This document shows, piece after piece, positions 27,404-39,108 of a stretch of DNA of 64,000 nt. Source of the DNA: Gracilaria domingensis. Its lineage: Eukaryota > Rhodophyta > Florideophyceae > Gracilariales > Gracilariaceae. The DNA lies in assembly GCA_022539475.1 (NCBI GenBank), contig VCMS01000131.1, forward strand, positions 62,001 to 126,000, given 5' to 3'. The notes under the pieces are model-generated. The model ran no database searches. It saw only the letters and a list, made by a program, of their open reading frames with translations, and had not been told where the DNA came from. Made by a program: the position numbers and the translations under genes. Every line of letters starts with the position of its first letter. Position 1 is the stretch's first letter.

Positions 27404-30400
27404 ATGCTGACCAAGTTTGAGACTAAGAGTAATCGCGTCAAGGGTTTGGCTTTCCATCCAACTCGTCCGTGGATCCTTGCCAGCTTGCATAATGGCGCCA
27501 TTCAGTTATGGGACTATCGTATGGGCACTCTTATAGATCGATTCGATGAACATGAAGGTCCCGTGCGTGGCGTTGATTTCCACAAATCTCAGCCGCTGTT
27601 TGTGTCTGGTGGAGATGACTATAAGATCAAAGTATGGAATTACAAGCTAAGGAGATGCGTCTTCACCTTAATTGGTCATTTAGATTACATCCGAACTGTA
27701 TACTTTCACCATGAGAGTCCCTGGATTGTTTCCGCCAGTGACGATCAGACCGTGCGCATCTGGAACTGGCAGAATCGCTCTTGCCTGGCAGTGCTCACTG
27801 GCCATTCGCATTATTGCATGTCTGCCATGTTCTCTCCGAACGAGGACCTTGTCGTCTCGGCCTCACTCGATCAAACCATTCGTGTATGGGATGTCTCATC
27901 TCTTCGCCAAAAGTCTGTTCGTCCCACCGATGTAATGTCACAAGTCCGTGGGCAACTTCCCGCAGCAGTCAACGCCGATCTCTTCGGTGGCACTGATGCA
28001 GTTGTGAAGTATGTATTGGAAGGTCACACACGCGGTGTCAACTGGGCTTCCTTCCATCCCACTCTCCCTCTCATAGTTTCCGGAGCTGATGACCGTCAAG
28101 TTAAGCTGTGGCGTATGTCAGATACAAAAGCATGGGAGTTGGATACGTTTAGAGGACATCTGAACAATGTTTCATGCGCCATTTTCCATCCACGCAAGGA
28201 ACTTGTTATTACGGACTCGGAGGATAAGACCATTCGCGTATGGGATCTGAACCGCCGAACTTGTTTGCATACTTTCCGAAGAGACTCAGATCGCTTTTGG
28301 ATCCTCGCTGTTCACCCCACCATCAATCTTATCGCAGCGGGGCATGATAGCGGTATGCTGGTGTTCAAGTTGGAACGTGAGCGTCCCGCCTATCAAGCCA
28401 CGGATCAGTCGTTAGTTTACACCAAAGATCGCTTCTTGCGGATGCTCGATTTTAACAACGGCCGGGATATGCCTCTGGTTGCTATTCGCCAGGCCACCAC
28501 TAGTATTTTTGATACCGTCGGCGCCATGGGCATGGGCGGCTTTGGCGGCGGCAGCTCCTTGTTTGGAATGCCAGCCTCAAGCGGTCCTAACAGCGCTCAT
28601 CAACCACCCGCACGTTCGATGTCTTACAACGCTGCGGAACACGCTGTGATTCTTAACCACGATGCCGATGGGGGCACTTATGAGTTGTACACTAATCTGC
28701 CTCGTATGGGACAAACTGGCGCCGAAACAATTGCTGAGCCCAGAAAAGGCTCAGGCGTTTCTGCAGTGTTTGTCGGACGCAATCGTTTTGCTACCCTCGA
28801 CAAGGGCAAAGAAATAGTTGTCAGAGATCTACGCAATCAAGTCACTAAGAGGATTCCCATATCTATTCCAGGAGCAGACTGGCTGTTTGGAGCTGGTTCT
28901 GGCTACGTGCTCGTTCGCGCCGACGGCAAAGTTGTCTTGGTGGACCTCCAACAAAGGAAGCAGGTTTCAGACGTAGCTGCGCATGCGAACTACGCAATAT
29001 GGTCCGAGGACAACAAGAGAGTTGCCTTGCTGGGCAAGCATGTTATTGTTCTCTGCACCTCAAAGCTTGATCATCTTGCCACAGTCCATGAAACAATCCG
29101 TGTGAAATCTGCGGCTTGGGACGATTCTGGTGTGTTGCTGTACACGACTCTGAATCATCTTAAGTATTGCCTGCCCAACGGCGACAGTGGAATCGTGTCA
29201 ACTCTTCAGCAGCCTATATACTTGACCCGAGTGCGTGGTCCGGCTGTTTGCTATCTCGATCGCGAAGCTACTCCGGGAATTCTGCCGATTGATCCCACCG
29301 AATACGCTTTCAAACTTCTCCTTCTACGCAAGCGATATGACGATGTGAAAAGGATGATTTCCCAGAACAGACTGAAGGGGCAGTCAATTATCTCATATTT
29401 GCAGACGAAGGGATTCCCAGAGGTGGCTCTACATTTTGTCAAAGACGAGAAGACTCGGCTTGCTCTGGCATTGGACTCTGGCGCGATTGAAACGGCTCTG
29501 GAAGCTGCTGAAGCTATTGGCGACAATGACGCCTTCCGCAGACTGGCCTCTGCAGCGTTGAAACAGGGCAACTTGGAAGTGTTTGAGTTATGTTTGCAGA
29601 GAACGAAGGACTTGGACAGACTGGCGTTCCTGTATGTGCTGACGGGCAACTTTGAGAAGCTGGCTAAAGTGGGAAAGATTGCTGACGCGCGTGGAAACCT
29701 TGCGGCTCGCTTCCAAATCAGTATGTATCTGGGTGATGTAGAGGGCAGAATCTCAGTGTTGAGAGATTGCGGCCAAGTGGCGATGGCCAAACTCACTGCC
29801 AAGAGCCATGGCATGGCGGAGGAACTAGAAGAGTTGGGTGGCTGGGACGATTCGGAAGTTACTGTAGACCCGTCATGGTCAGAAGGCGAACTAATTATAC
29901 CCCCCACTCCTGTTGGCACAGACGAAATGGTTTGGCCGCATCTGCCTGTGGCACGAGGCCTCTTTAGCAGGGATCCTGGGGCGGAAGGGGACTTCGAGGA
30001 ACCAACTGGTGACTACTACGAGGACGCGGCTGCATTCGAAGCGTCCGAACGAGATGCGGTCTGGGACAAGGAAGAAGAAGCAGCGAACGCTGCTGTAGAT
30101 CCGTTCGCAGTTGGACTGGCCACCGAAGACACGGCAGCGAATGGTGATGACGCGTGGGGAGGAGACTTTGATCTCGATGACTCAGGTCTGGGCGGGGACG
30201 ACTTTGGCGGTGCCGAAGAGGAGAATGAGTTTGACGACGGACTTGCACATGCGCCAGGCGGCAAGAAGGGCAGCGAGTACTACGTAGCCCCCACGGCAGG
30301 ACCTGGAGCGGCATCGCGGTGGAAAAAGAATGGGATGCTTGCGGGAGAGCTTGTGGCAGCGGGCGCATTCAAGGAGGCTATGACTGTAATGAAGGACGAA

Positions 30401-31225
30401 ATTGGAGCTGGATCATTCAGCAAGATGAAGGAGGCGTTCATGAGCGTATATGGTGGATGCCGTGGGGCTGTGGATGGGGTGCCCAACACGGGAGTGATGA
30501 CTGCGTACATCGCACGACCGGATGACAGCGAGTTGGCGGCAATGAGCCTGAGCTTACCGCTGCTGCGGGAACGGTACCGACACGGAATGCAGCGGTTCCA
30601 GCAGGGCAAGTTTGGTGAGGCGATGAAACTGTTCAGCGGGGTGATGAGCGCGCTGCCGCTGGTGGTGGTGTCGAACGCGCGGGAGGCGGAGGACGCCAAG
30701 ACGGCGCTCACGATGTGCCGTGAGTACATGATCGGGCTGCAGCTGGAGGCGGCGGGACGCGCGGCGAAGGCAGAGGGCGACAGCGCGCGGCAGGTGCAGG
30801 CTGCGGGGCTGTTCTCGCGGTGCGGGCTGGCGCCGGCGCACGTGCAGCTGGCGCTGCGTGCGGCGATGAAGACGGCGTTCGACACGCAGAACCTCGAGCT
30901 GGCGGGCGGCTTTGCGCGGCGGCTGCTGGAGCTGAAGCCGGCGGCGGCGCTGGCCAGCAAGGCGCGGCAGGTGATCCAGCTGTGCGACCGCAACCGGCGC
31001 AACCGCGACGAGGTGGACTACGACGAGCGGCGCGAGCTGGTGGTGGACTGCGAGTCGATGACGCCGCTGTACGGCGGCACGGCGCGCGAAGTGTGCGGCT
31101 ACTGCGGCGCGGCATACGCGCCGAGCTCGAAGGGCACGCTGTGCCGCATCTGCGGCATCGGCGTCGTGGGCGCGCGCTCCTCGGGGCTGCGCGTGCACCG
31201 ATTTAAGGCGGGCTTTGGATCGTGA
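27404..31225 (+). CDS. COPA: Coatomer subunit alpha (alpha-COP)
   Basis: Largest subunit of the COPI coat, needed for Golgi-to-ER retrograde vesicles; its first propeller binds KKxx retrieval signals. 1273 residues, as expected. The start MLTKFETKSNRVKGLAFHP is the conserved N-terminus, so the ATG at 27404 is secure. WD40 repeats fill about residues 1-310 (HEGPVRGVDFH, GHLDYIRTVYFH, SASDDQTVRIWNW). A second propeller and an alpha-solenoid follow. The C-terminal domain ends in a Cys-rich CGYCGAAY...CRIC motif. Intronless over 3.8 kb. The last 600 bp switch abruptly to very GC-rich codons. Confidence 0.97.
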   Translation: MLTKFETKSNRVKGLAFHPTRPWILASLHNGAIQLWDYRMGTLIDRFDEHEGPVRGVDFHKSQPLFVSGGDDYKIKVWNYKLRRCVFTLIGHLDYIRTVYFHHESPWIVSASDDQTVRIWNWQNRSCLAVLTGHSHYCMSAMFSPNEDLVVSASLDQTIRVWDVSSLRQKSVRPTDVMSQVRGQLPAAVNADLFGGTDAVVKYVLEGHTRGVNWASFHPTLPLIVSGADDRQVKLWRMSDTKAWELDTFRGHLNNVSCAIFHPRKELVITDSEDKTIRVWDLNRRTCLHTFRRDSDRFWILAVHPTINLIAAGHDSGMLVFKLERERPAYQATDQSLVYTKDRFLRMLDFNNGRDMPLVAIRQATTSIFDTVGAMGMGGFGGGSSLFGMPASSGPNSAHQPPARSMSYNAAEHAVILNHDADGGTYELYTNLPRMGQTGAETIAEPRKGSGVSAVFVGRNRFATLDKGKEIVVRDLRNQVTKRIPISIPGADWLFGAGSGYVLVRADGKVVLVDLQQRKQVSDVAAHANYAIWSEDNKRVALLGKHVIVLCTSKLDHLATVHETIRVKSAAWDDSGVLLYTTLNHLKYCLPNGDSGIVSTLQQPIYLTRVRGPAVCYLDREATPGILPIDPTEYAFKLLLLRKRYDDVKRMISQNRLKGQSIISYLQTKGFPEVALHFVKDEKTRLALALDSGAIETALEAAEAIGDNDAFRRLASAALKQGNLEVFELCLQRTKDLDRLAFLYVLTGNFEKLAKVGKIADARGNLAARFQISMYLGDVEGRISVLRDCGQVAMAKLTAKSHGMAEELEELGGWDDSEVTVDPSWSEGELIIPPTPVGTDEMVWPHLPVARGLFSRDPGAEGDFEEPTGDYYEDAAAFEASERDAVWDKEEEAANAAVDPFAVGLATEDTAANGDDAWGGDFDLDDSGLGGDDFGGAEEENEFDDGLAHAPGGKKGSEYYVAPTAGPGAASRWKKNGMLAGELVAAGAFKEAMTVMKDEIGAGSFSKMKEAFMSVYGGCRGAVDGVPNTGVMTAYIARPDDSELAAMSLSLPLLRERYRHGMQRFQQGKFGEAMKLFSGVMSALPLVVVSNAREAEDAKTALTMCREYMIGLQLEAAGRAAKAEGDSARQVQAAGLFSRCGLAPAHVQLALRAAMKTAFDTQNLELAGGFARRLLELKPAAALASKARQVIQLCDRNRRNRDEVDYDERRELVVDCESMTPLYGGTAREVCGYCGAAYAPSSKGTLCRICGIGVVGARSSGLRVHRFKAGFGS

Positions 31226-32041
31226 GGGTGCACCATTGTGATCTCGCTTCAGTCGAAGAATAATTCCGGCAGGGATTGGCTTTCCATGGTCAGGTCCAGC
31301 GTCGACACATGCTCCGAGATTCCGACTCGTTTCAAATTCTTTCTTGATGCCCTCCATCCAGAAAGAGGCTTCTGGTGGTTTCAAAGCCTGCTGAACAGTA
31401 GGCTAATCACTTGTGCTTATTTGCGATGGCAAAGATATCTGAGCTGCTGCGCATGAAGCTGACGGACTGCTGTTCTCCTCATCTGATTAGTAACCACCAC
31501 GGTCAGGGTCGTAGGTGGATTCCTTGCCCGGGTAGTGCGCGAGAGTACTTGATCACTGTCCGTAGAGTAGCCATCAGAAGATGATCCAGGTTGCTGAAGA
31601 GGCCCAGTATCGGATATATGCAGTACTACACGAAGTGGAGTATCTACACGTGCATCATCTCAACTCTCCCGCTGAAGGCGCGCGTTGTGTAAATGCTGAG
31701 TGCTGATGAGATGACTGCCGCGCCGCCGCGGCGCACATACACGCTGTAAGGCGCGCCGCCGCGTGCGCTGCGGGCGCGCGCGCCACGTGTGCGCGGTGCG
31801 GGAATTGACAGCGCGCCGCCTGCCGCGCTGGTCCAATGGCGCGCCACCGTGGCGGCGAGCATTGGCGCTCTTGTTCCGTTGCGCCACGCGCCGCGCTTTT
31901 TTTTTGCTTTTCTGCTCTCGCGTTGCCGCCTCGACGCGCACCCCGCGCTCTTCCCCCCCCCCCCCGCCTCATCCCTACCCCTCCCCCTCCCTCCTTCCCC
32001 ACCGCCCCCGCGCGCCTTCTCCCCGCCCCGAGCTCGCTTTC
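31226..32041. promoter_or_regulatory. GC-rich intergenic region between alpha-COP and LCB2
   Basis: 816 bp. The first 450 bp is of ordinary composition with no gene. From about 31670 it becomes very GC-rich and then pyrimidine-rich, with a T-run near 31898, a run of 13 C at 31953-31965 and a long C/T tract up to the LCB2 start. This is probably the LCB2 promoter and 5' UTR. Confidence 0.5.
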
Positions 32042-33727
32042 ATGGCCGAGAAGGGCGCTGTGCCGCACTCGGCGTACGGCGAGCTGCCGTACCTCACTGC
32101 GCTCACCACCTACCTCGGCTACGCCGTGCTCATCGTGTTTGGCCATGTGCGCGATACGTTTGGCCGCCTCTTCAATGCCGGCTCGTACGCCGTGAGGCAG
32201 GCCGGCCAATCGCGCGGTCGCGCCCCCTTGCTTAACGACTTTGAGGACTTTTACACCCGCCGCTTGTATCAGAGGATTAACGATTGTTGGGGACGCCCCA
32301 TTCGCGGCACGGCCGGCGCGTGGATCGACGTCTTGGAGAGAGTCAAGGAGAGCGCGTGGTGCCCCGTCGCTCGAGTGGTTCATCCGCCGTACGAGCCCAC
32401 CCACGCCGTTGTCGCGCGCGCGGCCGAGCAGTCTTCTTTGCCTTCGGATCCTACTGGCAGGGTTACGAGGTGTCTCAACTTGGGCAGCTATAATTACCTG
32501 GGCTATGCCGAGGTTCCTGGCGGTGTTCACTCCTCCGTCACCGATGCTCTGGACCAGTGTGGTGTGGCTTCTTGCGATGTGTCTGTGTCGACGGGGCGCT
32601 CCGCGCTTGTGCGCAAGCTGGAGCACACCGTGGCCAACTTTTTGGGCAAGGAGGATGCCATCGTGGTTGGCATGGGCTTTGCGACCAACTCGCAAATCAT
32701 CCCGGCTATTGTTGGTAAAGGCGATCTCATCATCTCCGACGCGTTGAATCACGCGTCCATTGTCGTCGGCGCTCGCTCATCCGGCGCCAAGATTCGCGTG
32801 TTTGAGCATAATTCGGCGGACTCGTTGGAAAGTACTATTCTTGATGCTATTGCTGCAGGACAGCCTGGCACGGGCGCTCCGTGGAAACGTATCATGATTG
32901 TTGTGGAGGGTATGTACTCTATGGAGGGTCAGACGTGCAATCTTCGTGAGATTGTTGCAGTCAAGAAGAAGTACGGTGCCTACTTGTACTTGGATGAGGC
33001 GCATTCCATTGGCGCGCTTGGACCCACGGGACGAGGTGTTTCGGAGCATCATGGTGTGGATACGCGTGATATTGATATCATGATGGGTACCTTCACCAAG
33101 TCGTTCGGGGCCGTTGGAGGTTACATTGCTTCCGATTCTGCTCTCATTGAACGCATTCGCGCGCTTTCTCCAGCTTCGCTGTATGCGTCGGCCATGTCTC
33201 CTCCGTGCGCGCAGCACATCAACTGGGCTTTTGAGCAGCTTATGGGCAAGGATGGTACTGATGTTGGAAGAAATAAGATTCGCCAACTGCGAGAGAATGC
33301 AATCTATTTCCGGAAACAGCTGAACAAGATGGGCGTACAAACTCTTGGAGACTGGGACTCGCCCGTGATTCCAATCATGTTGTACAACCCCGCGAAGATC
33401 GCTGCGTTCTCTAGGGAGTGTTACTCTAGAGGTTTGGCTGTGGTGGTTGCTGGATTCCCAGCGACGCCGCTGCTTTTGTCAAGGGCTAGGATTTGTTTGA
33501 GTGCCGCCCACAGCCGTGAGGATTTGGACTGGGCTCTATGTATTATTGACGAGGTTGCTGACATTATTCAAATCAAGTATGATCGTTCGTTCGCGACGAA
33601 GTGTTTGCCGAGGTCGTGGGCCAATTTTTTTACGGGGAACCAACGTTCGCAGGAGTGTCTTTCTAACTTTGAGGGTCATGAGTATTGTAAGGGGCGTCAT
33701 TGTCTGATGCGTGCTCATTCGATGTAA
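32042..33727 (+). CDS. LCB2: Serine palmitoyltransferase, LCB2/SPTLC2 subunit
   Basis: PLP enzyme that condenses serine with palmitoyl-CoA, the first step of sphingolipid synthesis, on the ER membrane as a dimer with LCB1. 561 residues from ATG 32042. A hydrophobic N-terminal helix (ALTTYLGYAVLIVFG) supplies the membrane anchor. The alpha-oxoamine synthase domain includes NLGSYNYLGYA, VSTGRSALVRKLE, EGMYSMEG, YLYLDEAHSIG and the PLP lysine in GTFTKSFGAVGGY (about K353). The lysine and the GTFTKSFG context identify the catalytic LCB2 rather than LCB1. A Cys/His-containing tail of about 45 residues follows the domain. Intronless. Confidence 0.96.
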   Translation: MAEKGAVPHSAYGELPYLTALTTYLGYAVLIVFGHVRDTFGRLFNAGSYAVRQAGQSRGRAPLLNDFEDFYTRRLYQRINDCWGRPIRGTAGAWIDVLERVKESAWCPVARVVHPPYEPTHAVVARAAEQSSLPSDPTGRVTRCLNLGSYNYLGYAEVPGGVHSSVTDALDQCGVASCDVSVSTGRSALVRKLEHTVANFLGKEDAIVVGMGFATNSQIIPAIVGKGDLIISDALNHASIVVGARSSGAKIRVFEHNSADSLESTILDAIAAGQPGTGAPWKRIMIVVEGMYSMEGQTCNLREIVAVKKKYGAYLYLDEAHSIGALGPTGRGVSEHHGVDTRDIDIMMGTFTKSFGAVGGYIASDSALIERIRALSPASLYASAMSPPCAQHINWAFEQLMGKDGTDVGRNKIRQLRENAIYFRKQLNKMGVQTLGDWDSPVIPIMLYNPAKIAAFSRECYSRGLAVVVAGFPATPLLLSRARICLSAAHSREDLDWALCIIDEVADIIQIKYDRSFATKCLPRSWANFFTGNQRSQECLSNFEGHEYCKGRHCLMRAHSM

Positions 33728-34594
33728 GGAGATGAGCGCTCGCGCCGTGCTCTGTATTGAGAATATACTTGCGGGGGGTTGTGAATCACGATGGAGATGT
33801 CTCGGGTGGAGGGTGGAACGGAGATGAGATTTTTTTTTTGTTTTGTGTGTAACCAGTAACGGCTTTCTGCAACGGTTGAGGGAGGACTCCCTATTTTTTC
33901 GTGGACGAATGGCGCCTTTCCATCGGCAATGCGGATCACCCATGATGGGTCTGTCCAATGCTTTCGTGATTGCAGACCAACTTGTCTTCCTCGCTTGTTC
34001 CGAAGACACCTTAACACAGAGCGGCTTGAGTCGCCTACAGAGACGGTATCATACGCACTTCACTTTTCGGTACCGATACCGTAGTACACGTTTTTTCTTT
34101 CAATCCTATACATACATTCTACATCATCAGCTTGTGTTCAGTTCTGCGAGGGGCACATGGTATCCGACAACCTTTTGACGGCGATGCCGTAGATTTGATT
34201 CAGTAGATTCGCTACGACGCACTGAGTGAAAGGAACCTTGTTTGAGCCCAAAAGATGACTTCCTGACAAAGTCATCGCCCTTGCTGCTCTTTTTCGTTGA
34301 AACACCTAACGTAGAGCACGATAGCGCCTCTGTTTTCGAGGTTTTCCGCTCGGCGCATTGTCAGAAACAGTGATTACTCTCGCTTCTACTTTGAGTCGCT
34401 CCATTAAAAACGACTTGATAGAGTTGCCTTGTGAAAAACCTCCATATCTATACCTGCTGTTGCTAGCACGGAATGTAACTATGAAACTGGCGGTGCTGTC
34501 TTCCAACTTTGGTGAGAGGAATGTTCGTAGAAATGAGGCTTCTCGAACGAGAACGTGTGTAATTTCGTCGCTGTCTTGGCCCTGCATTTACTCC
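33728..34594. other. Intergenic region between convergent LCB2 and uL24m genes
   Basis: 867 bp of moderate GC with no supported gene. A run of nine or more T lies near 33831. Small frames of up to 110 codons on the plus strand show no recognisable features. Confidence 0.5.
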
Positions 34595-35296
34595 CTACTG
34601 CATTGACTTGTCCACAAGAGCTTGGAAGCCGGCATATTGCTCATAAAGGCCTTCCTCGTCCATGTAGCTTCTGTGCAAAGCCACTGTGGGTGGTGTATCC
34701 TTCGGGCTGTCTTCAGGATGGGGCTTGCGGCGCTGCCTCAAGATTTCAGGCCGTGGGATGATTGCGCCAGATCTCTTAGAAACACGCACCTTTGTGCCAT
34801 CCTCCAGGAAAGCGAAAGTGACCCGAGTAGGCAAGTCTGTCTGCGGACAAACCACTGCGACTCGGGAGACGTAAATTGGAGATTCGGTTTCAAACGTCTT
34901 CAGATAACCTCCTGGAACAGGAGCTTTCTTCCTCACCAGGCCAACACCTTCCACAACGACCCGGTTTGAAGCCCGCACCACCTCTATAACACGCCCTCTT
35001 TTGCCCTTTTCTGGCCCGCTAATCACCTCAACAAAGTCGCCGCGAAGAATGCGCCACCGTGCGATGGGATTTGTGACGGGAGTAGGAGTGCGGATGGCGT
35101 CGATCATGGACTCGGTGCGATGGTTCATGTCCACTGATAATTTGCCACCGAAACGAGGGCCGGGGATCGGGCCACCACGACGTAGCCGCATGCCACGAGC
35201 CAGCGATTTCTTGGAGGAGTGTCGGATTTGCTGCTCTGGCAGGAAAGGAATAGGGACTCGTGGGCGCCGAGTTGCGAGACGACAGAGGCCAAGCAT
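34595..35296 (-). CDS. Ribosomal protein uL24, mitochondrial type
   Basis: Large-subunit ribosomal protein. 233 residues. The first 35 are basic (MLGLCRLATRRPRV...SSKKSLARG) and look like a mitochondrial presequence. A KOW domain at about residues 85-115 includes LRGDFVEVISGPEKGKRGRVIEVV, followed by the uL24 core VVVEGVGLVRKK and a long C-terminal extension with the motif SPIYVSRVAVV. The extension after the KOW core and the presequence point to the mitochondrial protein (MRPL24) rather than the plastid one, which is usually plastid-encoded in red algae. Confidence 0.88.
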   Translation of the reverse strand: MLGLCRLATRRPRVPIPFLPEQQIRHSSKKSLARGMRLRRGGPIPGPRFGGKLSVDMNHRTESMIDAIRTPTPVTNPIARWRILRGDFVEVISGPEKGKRGRVIEVVRASNRVVVEGVGLVRKKAPVPGGYLKTFETESPIYVSRVAVVCPQTDLPTRVTFAFLEDGTKVRVSKRSGAIIPRPEILRQRRKPHPEDSPKDTPPTVALHRSYMDEEGLYEQYAGFQALVDKSMQ

Positions 35297-35757
35297 GGTG
35301 GGGATGAGGCGCGCTTCAACTGCCTTTTGGGGCGCTAGTTACGCGAGGTGCGCAGAGTGTACTGAAGGTGTGATGATGGTGTACTGTCAACGATTGGAGC
35401 CCGGTTTGGGTCAGCTTGGGCGCACGAGGAATCAGCGTATCCGGAGGCGAATGGACGAACATGTGAACGACCTCCCCGATCCGCTCTATGACGGCATTAT
35501 CGAGCTGTGATGATAGCGAAGTGCGATGGGTGCCTCGAGAGGCGGCCTTCGATCGCGTGATCCAAAACTTTGGATCAACAATTGCGTCATCATGCGCCGT
35601 GGTGGACCCATCGCACTCGCTGGGACCGTTGCGGACCTCGATAACTTGTTACCAACGGTACCCCTGGGGTACGGGGTACCGGCACAAAAACAATAGAGAA
35701 GTCGTCAAGCTTCTCTGGTTAACGACAACCCTTCTCGAGAGAGGAATCGTTCTCGTG

Positions 35758-35794
35758 GGATTCTGAAGCCATTTTCGAAATGGATTCAGAATCC
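35758..35794. repeat. 17-bp inverted repeat, 3-nt loop
   Basis: Arms 35758-35774 and 35778-35794 are reverse complements with a single mismatch, around the loop TCG. Arm core GGATTCTGAA. It lies in intergenic DNA 460 bp upstream of the uL24m start. It may be a hairpin RNA, terminator-like structure or MITE relic. Confidence 0.85.
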
Positions 35795-38700
35795 TGGGTC
35801 GCATAGAAGATCTCCTACAGAGGAAACAGACATAAAAAAGAAAAATGAAAGAGTGTTAACACGTATGAGCTATGCGAGCACAATTAGTTTCATTCGGCGG
35901 AGAAAATTGAAGGAATCTTCGTTTTACAAGGATACCCCAGAAACGAGTTGTGGATAGAAGCATAACCATCTCAGCTTCTCACCAACCGAGGCACTATGAA
36001 AACAACTAGTAGTCACCACTTTGTCCAAGAAAGAAGTACAAGAATGCTTCTATTCCATTTCTACGGTATACAAATTACTTCAGTAGCGCACGGCTGTAAC
36101 GCCTTAGTGACACTTTCTTAAGTCTCAACTTTCAGCCACTTCATGCGTGGGACATGTGCGGAAATCAGAATTTCGATCTGAAAGATGACCAAAAGGTGGA
36201 ACCAAGTCGTCAGTATCATCTCAAATCGCAGAAACAGTATAAGGACACCCTCCATAATCTCTGAGACCTAAATATAGTCTCTTGCCAACGTCAGCTTTCA
36301 TTCAATTGAAGACAACTATTCTTTGGAGCGAAATGGAGCAGCACGAGTAGCTTCTCAGGCCTTCTCGTAGTCTTTTCTCCTCCTTAGCTGTTGTTATGTC
36401 TGCAACCAACCTTCAATTCATGTCCATGCATTAACGTGTCCGCGGGGGAGTCACAAATCACAGAATTATCTCATTTCCATTTCCTCGGCGGAGAATTCGA
36501 GAAACAGGGATGGATACATCGTGAGGCGAAGGAAGAGGTTATGTGCCTGTCCCCGACTATCAGAAGTTTTCAAAGATAAGTACGTCCAGGTCAACTGACA
36601 CATATTCGTCCCACTAGCTCTTTACGGCTGCTATCAGTTTCTATTGTCTCACCACTTGCCACAAAGCCAAGGCTTCCGATCTTTGAATAAGACCAAGAAA
36701 TGATTTATACAGGCGGAATCATCCGCGACGAAATGCTCACATTGAAAACAAAACATCCTAGAGGCCAACGTATTTCTTGAGCAAGCAAGAAGTGGATCAG
36801 CGAGCGAAACACGGTATCAGATATGTAGTTCTTACCTATGTACAATATTAGGGCACGCGTTACAGGTTCGGGGGGACTCCTTGACAAGCCCTGTGCGCTA
36901 CGGGGAAAAGACGTACATAAATGAAGAAGTCTGCATTTGCGCGCTCGTACGCCTTGGACAGAGTTACTTTGCCCGCAATACTTTGCGATGGGGTGGCGAG
37001 AAAAGAAAATGTCCACCTCGTTCTTTATCTTCGAAAGTACGGGAGCTTCCTTTTATAAAGCTGCAATAATGTAATGGAGCGTACATGTCGTCTTGAACGT
37101 TAGCGCGAAAGTCACAACAATGACTTGCAGAAATCAGCCACATCCAACACACGACACTGTCGACGACTACGACCTCTTTCAATTGTATTACAAATAAAGC
37201 TTCGAATGACACTTTCTGTAGTGACCAAGAACTGCTGTAGTTCATGTCTAATCAAAAATTGCATCTACATCTTTTGATATTGGTTCTTCTAGTTCCCTTC
37301 TTGGCCTCCCGTTGAAGATCCATCTGTGTTCTCCTTTGGATCCATTATGCAGAGAAGGATCTGACTCAGGCACACCACGTAAATTCGAAATGTACCGGCT
37401 TCATGGGCAGGTTCAGCCTACTTCTTCTTCTTTAACGTTATCCGCTACCTTTATTTTCAGAGTGAAAGGAACGTTGTATCATTCTAACAGTAACTAGTTC
37501 TCCCAAAGAGGACCAAAAACTATGACGGAGCCCAATTCATTTCGTTGGCAATCAGTCGCAACTATGACTTGAACAGTTTATTTGAATGTGAACCATGATC
37601 ACGTGGGGAAACCATTTTTTCTCTTCTGCTTCCAGAATTCCGACAAAGTGGATGAGAGAGCTTGGATCAACGGTTGATTTTTTGTTTATAATGTCAACTC
37701 GCATATTGATTTACATTGCCAAAGGTAGGTTGTCCTCAAAGAATAGAAAATGGACAATCGAGAGCCACTACACGTAGCGACAGTAGGAGGGCTAGCTCTC
37801 GGCTATGTTAGCCCGGTCGCAACATACACAAACTACGTGTGTGGTACGGTTGCATCAAGAAAAGAAATTACACCTATCTATCTCGCACACTAATGGACGT
37901 TCCAGATCGAACACTTCCCCTCTGGCACAGAAGCGAGGACTGAACAAATGTGTATCAAAGCAGCGCGCAGATGCGCTATTCATTCGTTCCGCGTGCACTA
38001 TTTTTGGTTCAAAGAAGAGGTGAATGCGTGTCGAAGGTACAAAGAGATATATGTTTTACAAGTATGTGGTCAGGACAAAACGAGATCTACTTCAACTTAC
38101 GAAGTTGTTTCGCAGAGAGCGTGAATGGACGCGCTCCCCATCTGAACTGAAAAGTAAACCTGTACTCTTCGTAGCCTGCTATCATCACCCCGTCTCGCAG
38201 AAACATTTCGCAAGGTTCTGCTATAACACGTACTGAATCAGATTGTCACGGAATGAGAGTCGTTGTCGTCATATTATGAGGTTCCGCTTGGACATAGTAG
38301 ATTTGGTCTCGAAAACGTTGGAATCATTTTGCCACCAGAGCTGTCGTGGCAGCAGCGCAGAGGTATTACGAGAGAAAAGGGACGGTCTCGCCGGCGGGCC
38401 GGTCGCTGGGACATATGTCGTTAAGTTGTTACAGTCGAATTAGATAGATACTATCATGTAAACGTTAGATTATATTGTTAAGAACAGTGTCAAGAGCGGA
38501 AGCACGCGAGCACCTCTCACTCTCTCCTTGACATAGGGAAGTCCAACAAGGAGAGGATGAGATCCTCGCTGATTGGTGCGTCGAAAGCCCTTGAGCGGCC
38601 TTTTGGGAGACGTTACTCTAGCAACCAGGAATATCTAAAGATGACTTCTCCCCACATACACACCCACAACAAGGCGTTTCCCCCTTCGCCCCCCATCCCT

Positions 38701-38856
38701 TCTACTGACGCAGTGCACGCTCAACGAAATGGTCGTGCAAGTCCTTATATGCCAATCTGTACCATAAATCTCTTCCATTAGCTCCGTGGTCTCCCTGCAG
38801 GCTGCGCACTTTTCTGGCCCTTCGTCGACTTTCTACGCGCGTCGTTCCCACCCAAC

Positions 38857-39108
38857 ATGTGTTTCATGCTCACATACACCGATCCGAAAGACGGCAAAGT
38901 CAAGCGAAAGGTTTGGGAGGACTGCGGGAGAACCTCCTGCTATCATTCGAAAAACTACAAACCATTGCCGTCTTCCTCAAATATTACAAAGTCATCTTCA
39001 GGAGCATCTTCGAATTCGGTACCCATGTCTTCATCCGCTGCATCATCTTCGAATGCCTCGAATGGAAAAACTGATAAGAAGCAATCTTCCAGTAGTGCGC
39101 ATAAGTAA
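38857..39108 (+). CDS. Possible small Ser-rich protein
   Basis: 83 residues with an ATG. The first 35 residues (TYTDPKDGKVKRKVWEDCGR followed by TSCYHSKNY) look like a compact folded unit with two Cys and a His. The rest is Ser/Asn/Lys low complexity ending SSSSAHK. No family recognised and no signal peptide. The contrast between an ordered front and a Ser-rich tail is the only reason to list it; it could be a chance frame. Confidence 0.25.
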   Translation: MCFMLTYTDPKDGKVKRKVWEDCGRTSCYHSKNYKPLPSSSNITKSSSGASSNSVPMSSSAASSSNASNGKTDKKQSSSSAHK

